NCBI GenBank assembly: GCA_009768935.1
Contig: WESA01000004.1
Coordinates: forward strand, 1-64,000
Reading direction: 5' to 3'
DNA length: 64,000 nt
Origin: Rectinema subterraneum
Lineage (GTDB): Bacteria > Spirochaetota > Spirochaetia > Treponematales > Rectinemataceae
In this document: positions 1 to 8,811 of the stretch, piece after piece
Layout of the letters: every line of letters starts with the position of its first letter
Numbering within the stretch: the stretch's first letter is position 1
Translations under genes and position numbers: made by a program
The notes under the pieces: model-generated
The model's input: only the letters and a program-made list of their open reading frames with translations
Told to the model about the DNA's origin: nothing
The model's database searches: none

Positions 1-76
1 CCTGCAACGCCACACCATCTGCCAATCGCTGACCAATGACGCCATATCCTGCTACGCCAACTTTCACTTTTGCCAT
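1..76 (-). CDS. Probable type II (archaeal-type) glyceraldehyde-3-phosphate dehydrogenase, N-terminus only
   Basis: Only the first 25 codons are in the window; the gene runs off the left edge. The start ATG (complement of 74-76) has an AGGAG ribosome site nine bases upstream. The visible peptide begins MAKVKVGVAGYGVIGQRLAD, a Rossmann G-x-G-x-x-G fold opening of the kind seen in type II GAPDH. A homoserine dehydrogenase or another Rossmann oxidoreductase cannot be excluded from so little sequence. It lies downstream of the flavoenzyme gene on the same strand but behind a strong hairpin, so it is probably a separate transcript. Confidence 0.5.
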   Translation of the reverse strand, partial: MAKVKVGVAGYGVIGQRLADGVALQ

Positions 77-136
77 ACGCTTAATTCTCCTATGCGATAA
101 TTCGAGCAAGAATTTATAAATATGTTGTCAATCAAG

Positions 137-175
137 AATAGCCGCAGAGAAACATCAACTGTCTCTGCGGCTATT
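137..175 (-). terminator. Strong hairpin terminator after the flavoenzyme gene
   Basis: A perfect 14-bp stem, AATAGCCGCAGAGA (137-150) pairing with TCTCTGCGGCTATT (162-175), has an 11-base loop. It begins six bases after the stop of the minus-strand flavoenzyme gene. The run of bases after the stem is only moderately T-rich (ATT CTTGATT), so it may act as terminator or as 3' end stabiliser. A TTGACA box for the next gene lies just beyond, without a convincing -10. Confidence 0.75.
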
Positions 176-180
176 TAAGA

Positions 181-2301
181 TTAAAGAGAAATGCCAGTAG
201 GAAGATTAGCAATAATTTCTTTATTTGCGTTAAGCTGAGCATTTTCTCCGAGCACAAAAGCTCGATCAGCTGCATCAGCAACTGCATTTCTTAAATTGCG
301 GACTTTCTTTGCATCTCCTATCACAGTAACAAGGAGGCCTGCCTTTCGATATTCCTCTGCTATACTATCATTGGGCACAACTTTTGCGAGTACAACTGTA
401 TCCGCTTTGACAACGGATTTCTCGAATTTGCCACTTAAGAGAACTATTGAGCCATCGTCTTTGATTTCGAGGACTGTTGAATCAGTAATTACCTGGGCAG
501 GGTGAGCAAAGACTTTGCCTTTTAGGCCTTCTCCTTGTCCACCCTTCAGATGCTTATCAAAGACATCTTTATGGCAGGGTTCCATCCATGCAGCGAACTG
601 GCTATTTTCAGTCACAATTATGATTTTCTTGCCTTCCATTCCAAGCTTTTCAGCTGTGTCAGCTGCCCCGAAATGGTCTCCCCAAATGAGAACTGTCTCA
701 CCAACATCTGCTGGAGCTTTTTTCCCATCCTTCGGCCAGAATTCGCAACCCTTAACCTTACAACGGAGCACATCTTCAAAAGTAAAGACTCGAGAAGAAT
801 TGATTCCTGGGATATCGGGTTTTTCGACTTTACCGCCGGTGGCAATAAATACCGCATCGAATTCTTTTAACTGCTCGGCACTCGGTATAGTGCTATATAC
901 AACCTTTATGCCAAGATTTGCGATTTGACGCCGCAGCCAATCTGCATACCAGCGCATTTTGCTCTTTCCAGGCACAGTGCAACAATAGAGAATTGCGCCA
1001 CCTAATTCCTCGCCTTTCTCAAAAATGGTGACATCATGACCTCGCAATGTTGCAATTCTTGCTGCTTCCATCCCACCCGGGCCGCCGCCAACTATCGCCA
1101 ATTTCATCTTCTTGCTAGCTGGGCCAAAATTAATAAATCGTTCATCGCCAATAGCTGGATTTATTGCGCAGCGCATATGCCTTTTAATCATTAAAGATTC
1201 TTGCCAGCAACCGACAAGACATGAAATGCATTTTCTAATTTCTTCTGTTTGGCTAGCTCTTGCTTTGTTTGCCCAATACGGATCTGCTATCAATTGACGA
1301 GAAAGACCTACCATATCGGCTTTGCCTTCTGCAATAATCTTTTCGCAATAATCGGGCTCGCGCAGTGAATGACTTGTTATAACTGGAATATGGACATGCT
1401 TTTTGATTTCTTCAGCAGCATATGTATTCCAACCTTGGGGATAATACATTGGATCCATCGTAGGCCCAGGCAATTCAAAAATGCCAGCACTGATATCAAG
1501 CCAAGCAACTCCTGCTTCTTCCATTACTTGAGCAACTTTTACACTTTCTTCCAGATTTCTGCCTCCCTCGATGAACTCATCTCCAGAATAGCGAATGCCA
1601 ATCGGGAAGTCCTTGCCGCACTTCTGCTGAATTCTTGCAATTATCTCGAGGGGAAAACGCATGCGGCTCTGAAAGCTGCCGCCAAAACGGTCATTTCTCT
1701 TGTTTACATATGGGCTCATAAATTGCGCAATTAAATAACCATGCGCTCCATGCAGCTCGACACCATCGAAACCTGCCTGCTGAACTCTCCATGCGCCTTC
1801 CGCAAATTTCTCGATTAAATCATAAATTTCTTCGACTGACATAGCACGAATCGATTTGCCTTTGGCTTTCGATTCTGCATACACAACCTCATGACCAGCC
1901 GAACCAGGAAGATCTACAACCATGTCTGTAGCCGAGATCATATCGTGCCGAGGCCATGCTGACTGCCGCCCTGGATGTTGAATTTGAACTGCGCATTTTG
2001 CACCATGGCGGTGCATTGCTTCTGCAAGCTCGGCTAACCCCGGGATAAGTGGATCTTCATCCACCGCAATGCAGGTAACAGTCGGACGGCCTGTCGCTTT
2101 ATCCGGCGTCGAAGCACCTACTATTATAAATCCTGTGCCCCCTTTTGCGATTTCTTCATGATACGTAATTACTCTTTGGTTTACAGATCCATCAGCATTT
2201 GCTGAAGAGATGTCGGTGGGAACATGACAGATTCTGTTCGGGGCAACAAAATTCCCGATTTTAATCGGTTTGAACAAATTAACATACTTGCTTTCGCTCA
2301 T
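181..2301 (-). CDS. Fe-S flavoenzyme of the 2,4-dienoyl-CoA reductase / old yellow enzyme family
   Basis: 706 residues. The N-terminal half is an FMN-binding TIM barrel (FKPIKIGNFVAPNR start; HGAHGYL active-site region; FMSPYVNKRNDRFGG). A 4Fe-4S ligand set C-x2-C-x3-C-x12-C (CISCLVGC...C) follows near residue 360. The C-terminal half is an FAD/NAD(P) domain opening with AIVGGGPGGMEAA. This is the layout of FadH, trimethylamine dehydrogenase and related NADH:flavin oxidoreductases. The substrate is unknown; placement at the end of a sugar-acid type operon suggests reduction of an enone or unsaturated intermediate rather than fatty-acid oxidation. Its ATG overlaps the gntR stop (ATGA) and has an AGGAGG site. 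Confidence 0.88.
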   Translation of the reverse strand: MSESKYVNLFKPIKIGNFVAPNRICHVPTDISSANADGSVNQRVITYHEEIAKGGTGFIIVGASTPDKATGRPTVTCIAVDEDPLIPGLAELAEAMHRHGAKCAVQIQHPGRQSAWPRHDMISATDMVVDLPGSAGHEVVYAESKAKGKSIRAMSVEEIYDLIEKFAEGAWRVQQAGFDGVELHGAHGYLIAQFMSPYVNKRNDRFGGSFQSRMRFPLEIIARIQQKCGKDFPIGIRYSGDEFIEGGRNLEESVKVAQVMEEAGVAWLDISAGIFELPGPTMDPMYYPQGWNTYAAEEIKKHVHIPVITSHSLREPDYCEKIIAEGKADMVGLSRQLIADPYWANKARASQTEEIRKCISCLVGCWQESLMIKRHMRCAINPAIGDERFINFGPASKKMKLAIVGGGPGGMEAARIATLRGHDVTIFEKGEELGGAILYCCTVPGKSKMRWYADWLRRQIANLGIKVVYSTIPSAEQLKEFDAVFIATGGKVEKPDIPGINSSRVFTFEDVLRCKVKGCEFWPKDGKKAPADVGETVLIWGDHFGAADTAEKLGMEGKKIIIVTENSQFAAWMEPCHKDVFDKHLKGGQGEGLKGKVFAHPAQVITDSTVLEIKDDGSIVLLSGKFEKSVVKADTVVLAKVVPNDSIAEEYRKAGLLVTVIGDAKKVRNLRNAVADAADRAFVLGENAQLNANKEIIANLPTGISL

Positions 2302-3020
2302 ACCTGCTTCCTCCTCTTGTTAATGACTAAAATATGTTTTTCCGCCTCTTCGGCGTTTTCCGCCATTTTTTCTCTCAGATGATTGACCAGGTGGACAGAA
2401 TGGATTTCGAGCATATAGCCGATTTTCTTCGTGTCACCTTCTTCAATTGCATCGATGACATTTTGATGCTCGCCAATCAATTGCTCCGGATCGGCGATTC
2501 TTAGATAATCCATGAGAGGCTTTGTTCTGATATCAAAAGCGAGCTGTTCCCAAAGCCGAAGCAATATCGCGTTACCTGCAGCCTCAACGATATGGCGATG
2601 GAATTCTTGATTGCTCGCTTGAAATGCTACATGATCATTTGCTTCCAACGCCTTGCGCATCTGAGGTATATATTTCCGCAGTTTTTGAAGAATATTCCTG
2701 AGATTCTTAAGCCCAGCTAGATTCGCAGCTAATGGCTCAAGCACCGATTTGACTTCCAAGGCATCGATAGTTTCCCGCATACTGACTTCACGAACCTGAG
2801 CACCACGGTGAATGACATATTCAAGGATATGATTCGCAACCAATTCGCGGATGGCTTCTCTTACAGGTATTGAACTAACATGAAGTTCTTTGCATATTTG
2901 CGCTTCGACAACTCTATCACCTGGCAGCAATTCTCCTGATGAAATCTTGGCAAGGATATGTTTTGAAACTTGCTCGCTTAGAGATAAGCGGCTGGCAGGT
3001 CTGAATGTTTCAATGCCCAT
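2298..3020 (-). CDS. GntR family regulator with FCD ligand domain
   Basis: 240 residues from the ATG at 3020 (GGAG five bases upstream; a GTG six bases further up is an alternative). The N-terminal winged helix (LSEQVSKHILAKISSGEL, then PVREAIRELVANHILEY) is followed by an all-helical FCD domain with the metal/ligand histidines expected (for example FHRHIVEAAGN and EHQNVIDAIEEGD). Regulators of this subfamily respond to sugar acids, carboxylates or acyl compounds. It sits among the genes of the probable sugar-acid locus and most likely represses it. An AT-rich palindrome overlaps its own promoter, consistent with autoregulation. Confidence 0.88.
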   Translation of the reverse strand: MGIETFRPASRLSLSEQVSKHILAKISSGELLPGDRVVEAQICKELHVSSIPVREAIRELVANHILEYVIHRGAQVREVSMRETIDALEVKSVLEPLAANLAGLKNLRNILQKLRKYIPQMRKALEANDHVAFQASNQEFHRHIVEAAGNAILLRLWEQLAFDIRTKPLMDYLRIADPEQLIGEHQNVIDAIEEGDTKKIGYMLEIHSVHLVNHLREKMAENAEEAEKHILVINKRRKQV

Positions 3021-3033
3021 GTTCACTCCAGCA

Positions 3034-3061
3034 ATTATATATCATATATGAAATCTGTCAA
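3034..3061 (-). promoter_or_regulatory. gntR promoter with palindromic operator candidate
   Basis: On the minus strand TTGACA (3061-3056) is followed after 16 bases by TATAAT (3039-3034). Between and overlapping them lies ATCATATATGAA (3041-3052), one base from the perfect palindrome ATCATATATGAT. A near-identical site lies at 15,207-15,218 before the first gene of the locus. Transcription from this -10 would begin at about 3027, giving an almost leaderless message. Confidence 0.6.
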
Positions 3062-3112
3062 GCATTAAGTTTAAATAATTACATTCTTTACCATAAGTAC
3101 ACATTTCTTCTG

Positions 3113-4027
3113 CTATAGAATAAACTGGTTCATGTATGCTTTAGACTGACGTAAAGCAAGTATCCGATCCTCCAGGGAATCTTCGAAACTATAGTCCTCA
3201 ATCTCAATACATGCAGCTCCCTTGTAGCGAATATCCCTTAAAGCTGAAATAAATTTCCCCCACTGTATATCGCCGAGACCAGGAATTTTCGGGTAATGAT
3301 ATTCAAGTGGAGGTGCCAAGGCGCCAACATCATCAAGTCTGTCCTGATAGAGCTGAGCATCCTTGATATGCACATGCATTATTTTGTCCTTGAATTCATA
3401 AATAGGGGCGATATAGTTCATTCTCTGCCATACAAGATGCGACGGGTCATAGTTCAACCCGAAATACCTGCTATCAATGATACTAAATAATTCTCGCCAT
3501 ATTTTGGGCGATCCTGCAAGGTTTTTCCCGCCCGGCCATTCATCCATGGTGAAATACATGGGGCAACTTTCGATTCCGATCCTGACGTCGTTGTCTTCGG
3601 CAAATTTCACTATATCAGGCCAAATCTTTCGGAAATCGGCTATGCTGTCAGATAGATTCTTATTCTGATCACGACCCACAAAGGTATTAACATTATGAAG
3701 CCCAAGCATACGTGCACCTATAATTACTTTTTTCAGGTGTTCATTATAAAATTGCCGTTCTTGTGGGTCAGGATCCATATTATTAGGATAATAACTCACT
3801 GCGGATATATGAACATTCTTGTTGCTGATGTACTCAAATATATAATCTGCTTTCTGTTTGTCCATCAAATCCATATCGATATGCGTCACACCACCATATC
3901 TTCTCTCCGCCTTGCCTTTGGGCCAGCACATTATTTCAACGCACTTGAATCCGTTTTCAGATGCGAAGTCAATCACTTGCTCGAAAGAATACTCCGGCAA
4001 AATAGCACTGACAAAACCCAACTTCAT
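3113..4027 (-). CDS. Sugar phosphate isomerase/epimerase-like TIM barrel protein (paralogue 1)
   Basis: 304 residues from the ATG at 4027, chosen because AGGAGG lies seven bases upstream and homology with the paralogue begins here (KLGFVSAIL). It has the xylose isomerase-like/AP endonuclease 2 barrel (PF01261 type) with metal-ligand style segments GIESCP, NYDPSHLVWQ, HVHIKDAQ and ACIEIEDYSFED. The protein is strikingly similar to the one encoded at 13,008-13,931. Family members isomerise or epimerise keto sugars, inosose or hydroxypyruvate. The exact reaction cannot be read from sequence. It follows the ABC permease gene on the same strand. Confidence 0.85.
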   Translation of the reverse strand: MKLGFVSAILPEYSFEQVIDFASENGFKCVEIMCWPKGKAERRYGGVTHIDMDLMDKQKADYIFEYISNKNVHISAVSYYPNNMDPDPQERQFYNEHLKKVIIGARMLGLHNVNTFVGRDQNKNLSDSIADFRKIWPDIVKFAEDNDVRIGIESCPMYFTMDEWPGGKNLAGSPKIWRELFSIIDSRYFGLNYDPSHLVWQRMNYIAPIYEFKDKIMHVHIKDAQLYQDRLDDVGALAPPLEYHYPKIPGLGDIQWGKFISALRDIRYKGAACIEIEDYSFEDSLEDRILALRQSKAYMNQFIL

Positions 4028-4038
4028 AATAAACCTCC

Positions 4039-5022
4039 TCACCGCTTGCGACGATTGCTCACGTACACAATGAGAAGCAAGAATAGAACTATCCCGAACC
4101 CTGTCCATTTTCCTGCATCTCCCCAGCCTAACGCGACGAGGAGATTTGTCAATGTTTGTAGAAAGATGGCGCCCAGTACAACACCAAGATAATTCCCATC
4201 ACCGCCTGCAAGGGATACCCCACCGACAACTGCAGCAGCGATGCTCGGCATGACATAGTTGGAGCCCATATCCTTGAACGCAATCCCCATATTACCTAAC
4301 AGTAGGAGCCCTATAAAGCTTGCCAGTATTCCACTGACCACGTAAGAAAGAAACCGGACCCTTTTTATGTCGACGCCGCTCAAATGAGCCGCCGTGGGGT
4401 TTGCTCCCACTCCGTACAGCAAAATACCAATTCTAGTTTTGTTAAGAATAAGCATGACAATAATGGTCAGCAAAATCAGCAAAAAAATAATATTAGGCAC
4501 AAATCCGGTTGTCTTTGCAGCTATAAGCTGAAGGATCGGAGAGGGTTTTCCAGTAATATTCTTCCCCGCTGTATAAACATTAATCGCGCCTTGTATCATC
4601 TGAGACATCGCCAGTGTCACGACGAGGGGCGGCAATTTTATGTACGAAACGAAAAATCCGTTGAGCACGCCAATAATAAATCCCAATGCAAGCGCGACAA
4701 GTATAGCTATCCAAATATTCTCATTCTTGCCATCCATCAGCTTCGCGGTCAGAACAGCAGTAACGGTAGCTGTATATCCAACTGAAAGGTCCAGACCGCT
4801 CCCCCCTGCTGCTATGACAATCATCTGGCATAACCCGAATAGGGCAATAAACGAAGATAGTTTGATTGTCAACAGAATCTGCCCGACACTCAAAAAATCA
4901 GATACAATAATTTCTCCCAGAACAAATAGAAAAATGATCAGGAGCGCAGCAACGATCAGTTTCTTGTATTTGCTGAAGAATGAGCTGTCCAATGCAGTTG
5001 AAACATGAGCCTGCGCTTTCAT
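4039..5022 (-). CDS. Ribose-type ABC transporter permease (RbsC family), second
   Basis: 327 residues, about eight to ten hydrophobic segments, with the conserved AGGSGLDLSVGYTATVTAVL segment and the cytoplasmic EAA-type region around GANPTAAHLSGVD. It belongs to the BPD_transp_2 family that imports monosaccharides or related small compounds. The start overlaps the end of the first permease gene by four bases, so the two are translationally coupled and probably form a heterodimeric channel with the double ATPase encoded upstream. Confidence 0.9.
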   Translation of the reverse strand: MKAQAHVSTALDSSFFSKYKKLIVAALLIIFLFVLGEIIVSDFLSVGQILLTIKLSSFIALFGLCQMIVIAAGGSGLDLSVGYTATVTAVLTAKLMDGKNENIWIAILVALALGFIIGVLNGFFVSYIKLPPLVVTLAMSQMIQGAINVYTAGKNITGKPSPILQLIAAKTTGFVPNIIFLLILLTIIVMLILNKTRIGILLYGVGANPTAAHLSGVDIKRVRFLSYVVSGILASFIGLLLLGNMGIAFKDMGSNYVMPSIAAAVVGGVSLAGGDGNYLGVVLGAIFLQTLTNLLVALGWGDAGKWTGFGIVLFLLLIVYVSNRRKR

Positions 5023-6050
5023 CCTATTTTGATCTCCTTGGTTTTCGTGCTGTATGAAATATATGCCTGGGAACCAGCAATCGCCACAATAACAATAGCC
5101 CCTCCAACAAGCGTTTGGTATGCATATGGAATATTTGCAAAAAAGATGATTTTATTCACGAAACTGAGGATAAGAGCCCCTACGAGCGCAAAATAGACAT
5201 TTCCCCTTCCGCCGGATAGGGCTATTCCGCCGACGACTGCTGCAGCGATGGATCTCAATGTCAATGGATCACCCATTCGTGCATCACCTGAACCAGTTTG
5301 TCCAACAAAAAACAGTGCCGCTAGGAAAATAAAAATTGAATTTATCATGCAAGCGACCATCTGTGTTTTTGCAGTATTTATTCCGCTTTCGTAAGCACTC
5401 TCGCTGTTGCCTCCCACGGCATATATATATCTTCCTGTCTTTGTCTTGCTTATCACATACCAGAGAATGCATCCAATTATTATCAACAAGAGAGAAGGCG
5501 GCAAAAACCCGCTCAAAGTGCCGAAAAACCCTGATATATCTTTCAATGTGTCGAAATTGTAAAAAACCCCGAACCATGAAACAGATTCGCCGCCGGGCGT
5601 TGGCCTCAGGAACAAAGCTATTCCAAGCCATATGAATGATGTTGCGAAAGTCGAAATAACCGGCGGAATTCTCAAATACCCTATGCCAAAACCATTGATC
5701 AAGCCTATAAGAAGCGCAACAATAAAAGCGACAATAATGCCATAAAGACCTGTTATCGGGTCGTTTTTCTTCATTATTGAAGTAAGCACACAGGTAAGCA
5801 AGGACAGCGCGGTACCAGATGAAAGGTCAATCCCTCCAGAGATAATGACTACAGCCTGCCCCATTGTTACAAGGATAAGCGGAGCAAACGCATTGATATT
5901 TCGCATTATTGATTTAATTTCGAAAAAATTCTTTTGCAGGATGGCGGTCAATGCAAACATCACTAAAAGAATCAGCAAGCTGGAAAATTCAGGTTTCGAG
6001 GTGAAATCTCTCAGTGTGCGTTTTTTTGTTTCCATGCTTTTCCCTTGCAT
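5019..6050 (-). CDS. Ribose-type ABC transporter permease (RbsC family), first
   Basis: 343 residues, multi-spanning, with the family landmarks VIISGGIDLSSGTALSLL and AVGGNSESAYESGINTAKTQ. Two start codons (6050 and 6035) are both plausible; the upstream one has GGGAG eight bases away. It lies 15 bases after the ATPase gene. Two different RbsC-type permeases with one double ATPase and one binding protein is the arrangement seen in YtfQRT-type and several sugar-acid or polyol importers. Confidence 0.9.
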   Translation of the reverse strand: MQGKSMETKKRTLRDFTSKPEFSSLLILLVMFALTAILQKNFFEIKSIMRNINAFAPLILVTMGQAVVIISGGIDLSSGTALSLLTCVLTSIMKKNDPITGLYGIIVAFIVALLIGLINGFGIGYLRIPPVISTFATSFIWLGIALFLRPTPGGESVSWFGVFYNFDTLKDISGFFGTLSGFLPPSLLLIIIGCILWYVISKTKTGRYIYAVGGNSESAYESGINTAKTQMVACMINSIFIFLAALFFVGQTGSGDARMGDPLTLRSIAAAVVGGIALSGGRGNVYFALVGALILSFVNKIIFFANIPYAYQTLVGGAIVIVAIAGSQAYISYSTKTKEIKIG

Positions 6051-6065
6051 TTTCCCGGCTCCCTT

Positions 6066-7565
6066 CTATTCTTTCTCTACGTGCATCGATGCACGAATGA
6101 TGTTTTCCTCTGTAATTTCTTCGGTTCCGAGCGTTGCGACGATAGATCCTTCATACATTATTAAAAGCCTGTCGCAATATTCGATAAGTTCTTTCGTGTC
6201 TGATGCATACAAGACAACGCTCATCCCCGTGCTTCGTACCTGGTTGACGATGTAACTATAGAGATCGGCTTTTGCTCCTATATCGATCCCTTTTGCTGGG
6301 TCTGAGAGAAGCAAAACTTTTATCTCCAAGCCTAGCCATTTTCCGATGACAACTTTTTGCTGGTTTCCGCCCGAAAGCGTTGATACAGGAGCATCCAAGC
6401 TGGCAGCCTTCAGCGCAAGAATATCAACAATCTGCTCGCATTCTTTTTTCAATTTTCTATGAGGTATAATGAAAATTTTCTTGTCAACGCCAATCTTCGA
6501 AAATATCAAATTCGAGAAAACCGAGTGCTTGCTAAACAATCCTTCTGTTTCTCTGTCGCCCGGTACCAACACGATGCCATTGCGAATAGCTTTGCTTGGC
6601 TTGGTCAGTTTTATCGGCTTTCCATCGATTCTTGCATCACAACCTATCTTGGGGAAGTTTCCCGCAAGAGCAAGCATGAGTTCCTGCTGCCCCTGTCCCG
6701 CAAGTCCGCCAACACCCAATATTTCCCCTTTTTTCAGATCAAACGAAATGTTCCTGAGAATTGTGCCTAGGCTCAGGTTTTTTATGCTCAACCTTGTCTC
6801 GCCACACGTTTCAGCGCATGTTTTTGCTATGCTGGTCTCACTTTGGCTGCCTGTTATATAGAAAATGATTTTTTTGACATCTTTTTCATCTTTATCGAAA
6901 TCCATGCTGCCGACATTCCGGCCATTTCTGAAAATTGTCAGGTCATGGCATATTTCAACTACTTCCCATAATCGGTGCGAGGTAAAGATAATCGCTACAC
7001 CGCTGGAGGCGAGTTCTTTCATCATGTTGAAAAGACTGGTAACTTGCACTTTTTCCAATGCGGCAGTCGGCTCATCCAGTATCAGCAGTTTTGGCTTTCG
7101 CGAAACCGCTTTTGCGATTTCTACAACCTGCATCTCACTAGGTGTGAGCTCGAAGACTTTTTTCTCTATATCCAGGGTTGGCAACAGCTTGTGAACTATA
7201 TCTGTTGTTCTCTCTCTTGCATTTTTATCATCTAGAAAATAACCAGCATTTCTTTCGTCACCAAGGACAATATTTTGCCATACCGTCAATTCGGGCACAA
7301 GGCTTAGGTTTTGATACACCATCCCAATGCCCTGCTGTTTGGCTTCGTGAGGATTTTTATAATGAATCTTTTTGCCCAAATACGTTATTTCCCCATCATC
7401 AGGGGCATAAACTCCAGCTATAATCTTCGAAAGTGTGCTTTTCCCGGAACCGTTTGCACCCAAAAGCCCTGTAATCCTGCCTTCCCGGCAAGTAAGGCTT
7501 GCGCCTGACAGAGCAGCAACACCACCGAAGTTTTTCTTTATGTTTTTAGCTTCAAGAATGTTCAC
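6066..7565 (-). CDS. Sugar ABC transporter ATPase with two nucleotide-binding domains (RbsA/MglA type)
   Basis: 499 residues starting at GTG (7565) behind AAGGTGAAACC. The first domain has Walker A GANGSGKST, signature LTPSEMQVVEIA (degenerate) and Walker B LLILDEPTAAL. The second has GLAGQGQQE in place of Walker A, signature LSGGNQQKVVIG and LLLSDPAKGIDIGAKA. This asymmetry, with a degenerate second ATP site, is typical of the family. It energises the two permeases encoded directly downstream. Confidence 0.93.
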   Translation of the reverse strand: MNILEAKNIKKNFGGVAALSGASLTCREGRITGLLGANGSGKSTLSKIIAGVYAPDDGEITYLGKKIHYKNPHEAKQQGIGMVYQNLSLVPELTVWQNIVLGDERNAGYFLDDKNARERTTDIVHKLLPTLDIEKKVFELTPSEMQVVEIAKAVSRKPKLLILDEPTAALEKVQVTSLFNMMKELASSGVAIIFTSHRLWEVVEICHDLTIFRNGRNVGSMDFDKDEKDVKKIIFYITGSQSETSIAKTCAETCGETRLSIKNLSLGTILRNISFDLKKGEILGVGGLAGQGQQELMLALAGNFPKIGCDARIDGKPIKLTKPSKAIRNGIVLVPGDRETEGLFSKHSVFSNLIFSKIGVDKKIFIIPHRKLKKECEQIVDILALKAASLDAPVSTLSGGNQQKVVIGKWLGLEIKVLLLSDPAKGIDIGAKADLYSYIVNQVRSTGMSVVLYASDTKELIEYCDRLLIMYEGSIVATLGTEEITEENIIRASMHVEKE

Positions 7566-7583
7566 GGTTTCACCTTGCTATGA

Positions 7584-7620
7584 AATGATTCAGGAGACTT
7601 TTATTGTCTCCTGAATCATT
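7584..7620 (-). terminator. Intercistronic hairpin between binding protein and ATPase genes
   Basis: A perfect 15-bp stem, AATGATTCAGGAGAC (7584-7598) with GTCTCCTGAATCATT (7606-7620), and a 7-base loop. It has no T run, so it is more likely a 3' stabiliser or partial attenuator that keeps the binding protein message more abundant than the downstream membrane genes, as known for other sugar importers. Confidence 0.75.
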
Positions 7621-7645
7621 CGTGATTTTTTCCAGACTAAGCTAA

Positions 7646-8692
7646 TTATTGAAACAGAGCATCAACATCTTTCTGGGACATGATTTCGCTCAGCAAATAA
7701 TCGTCTGGCTTGTCCTTCAGCAGAGCCCAGCCTTCTTCAAAATTGTCGTCCGTAATGAACATACCGACTTTATAGAAATAGGTATTATCCTTGAGGACTC
7801 CAGGTTTGAAGGTTTTGCCATTGTACAAATTCAGAGCCATGCGGAAGGCGGTTCCGCCGATTCCAGGAGGATTGGGCTGAGCACAGGCTTTGAAGTCAGC
7901 CTTTTTATCGCGGAGTTTTTTCCACTCTTTAAAGAAAGCAGTTCCTGGATCGCCAAACATGACTTTCGGAAGCTTGCCGGCATCGAGAAATGCAGAAAGG
8001 ACGCCATATGCTTCGCCATCCTGGGTGATGACTGCATCAATCTGTTTGCCGCTTCCAATTATCTGCGCTGCTACTTCTTTTGCCTTTGTCTGATCCCAGT
8101 AGCCCGTTGTGTTTGCAATCAGCTTGATGTTGGGGTACTTCTTTAGCACATCGGCAGTCGCTCTGATACGGTCGTTGTTCGCCGGATGTCCATCAAGACC
8201 GTATATCTGGATTGCATTGCCGCTTTTGAGAGTCGAGGCTATGTATTCTACATTCTTGAGATTCCAGGCATAGTGATCAAGGGTGACATTAAGTACATTC
8301 GGCGCGGTTACTGTTGCATCGAATGCGACAACAAGGATTCCTGCAGCCTGTGCTTCCTTGATAACACCATTGAGTGCATCAGGCGAGTTCGGGTTGACAA
8401 GAATGATATCCACTCCTCTTGAAATAAAATCGCGGATTATGTTCGCCTGTTCTGTTGCATCGCCGTTCGTCACATTGTTTACGATCAGGTAATCTGCAAT
8501 TTTGCCGGCGGCTTTATACTCCTTGCCGACGGTTTGCAATGCGTCGATCATGATATTTCGCCAGGAAGTTCCAGACGAACCTGTCGAAATGCCTACAACA
8601 GGTGCTTTCTTCGGTGCTGCGCCGAGGGAAACCCCGACTCCTAGCAGCAGGACCAGCAAGATACACACAATCCCGAATCCCTTTCTTCTCAT
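7646..8692 (-). CDS. Periplasmic sugar-binding protein of ribose-type ABC importer
   Basis: 348 residues with an N-terminal signal sequence (MRRKGFGIVCILLVLLLGVG, cleavage near ALG-AAPKK) and a Peripla_BP_4 two-lobed fold: VGISTGSSGTSWRN, IIRDFISRGVDIILVNPNSP, VVAFDATV, TQDGEAYGVLSAF and FGDPGTAF. It has an AGGAGG site. It delivers the substrate to the importer encoded immediately downstream. The ligand is unknown; neighbouring enzymes suggest a sugar acid, uronate derivative or modified sugar. Confidence 0.92.
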   Translation of the reverse strand: MRRKGFGIVCILLVLLLGVGVSLGAAPKKAPVVGISTGSSGTSWRNIMIDALQTVGKEYKAAGKIADYLIVNNVTNGDATEQANIIRDFISRGVDIILVNPNSPDALNGVIKEAQAAGILVVAFDATVTAPNVLNVTLDHYAWNLKNVEYIASTLKSGNAIQIYGLDGHPANNDRIRATADVLKKYPNIKLIANTTGYWDQTKAKEVAAQIIGSGKQIDAVITQDGEAYGVLSAFLDAGKLPKVMFGDPGTAFFKEWKKLRDKKADFKACAQPNPPGIGGTAFRMALNLYNGKTFKPGVLKDNTYFYKVGMFITDDNFEEGWALLKDKPDDYLLSEIMSQKDVDALFQ

Positions 8693-8811
8693 ACTGATGA
8701 CCTCCTATAAATATACTTTCGTATCAGGAAACTCCTGATTCGATTCCACTTCAAAAAGGCTCAACCTTTGCTTCTGTCAGTCGAGCCTTACACCTAAGCA
8801 TTTTTCTGCAA
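8693..8811 (-). other. Intergenic leader before the binding protein gene, two hairpins
   Basis: This 119-base gap holds a short hairpin ATCAGGA-aac-TCCTGAT (8723-8739), echoing the CAGGAGAC stem after the same gene. It also holds a longer-looped pair AAGGCTC/GAGCCTT around 8755-8793. I see no good promoter. It may be a processing or stabilising leader inside the operon. Confidence 0.4.
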
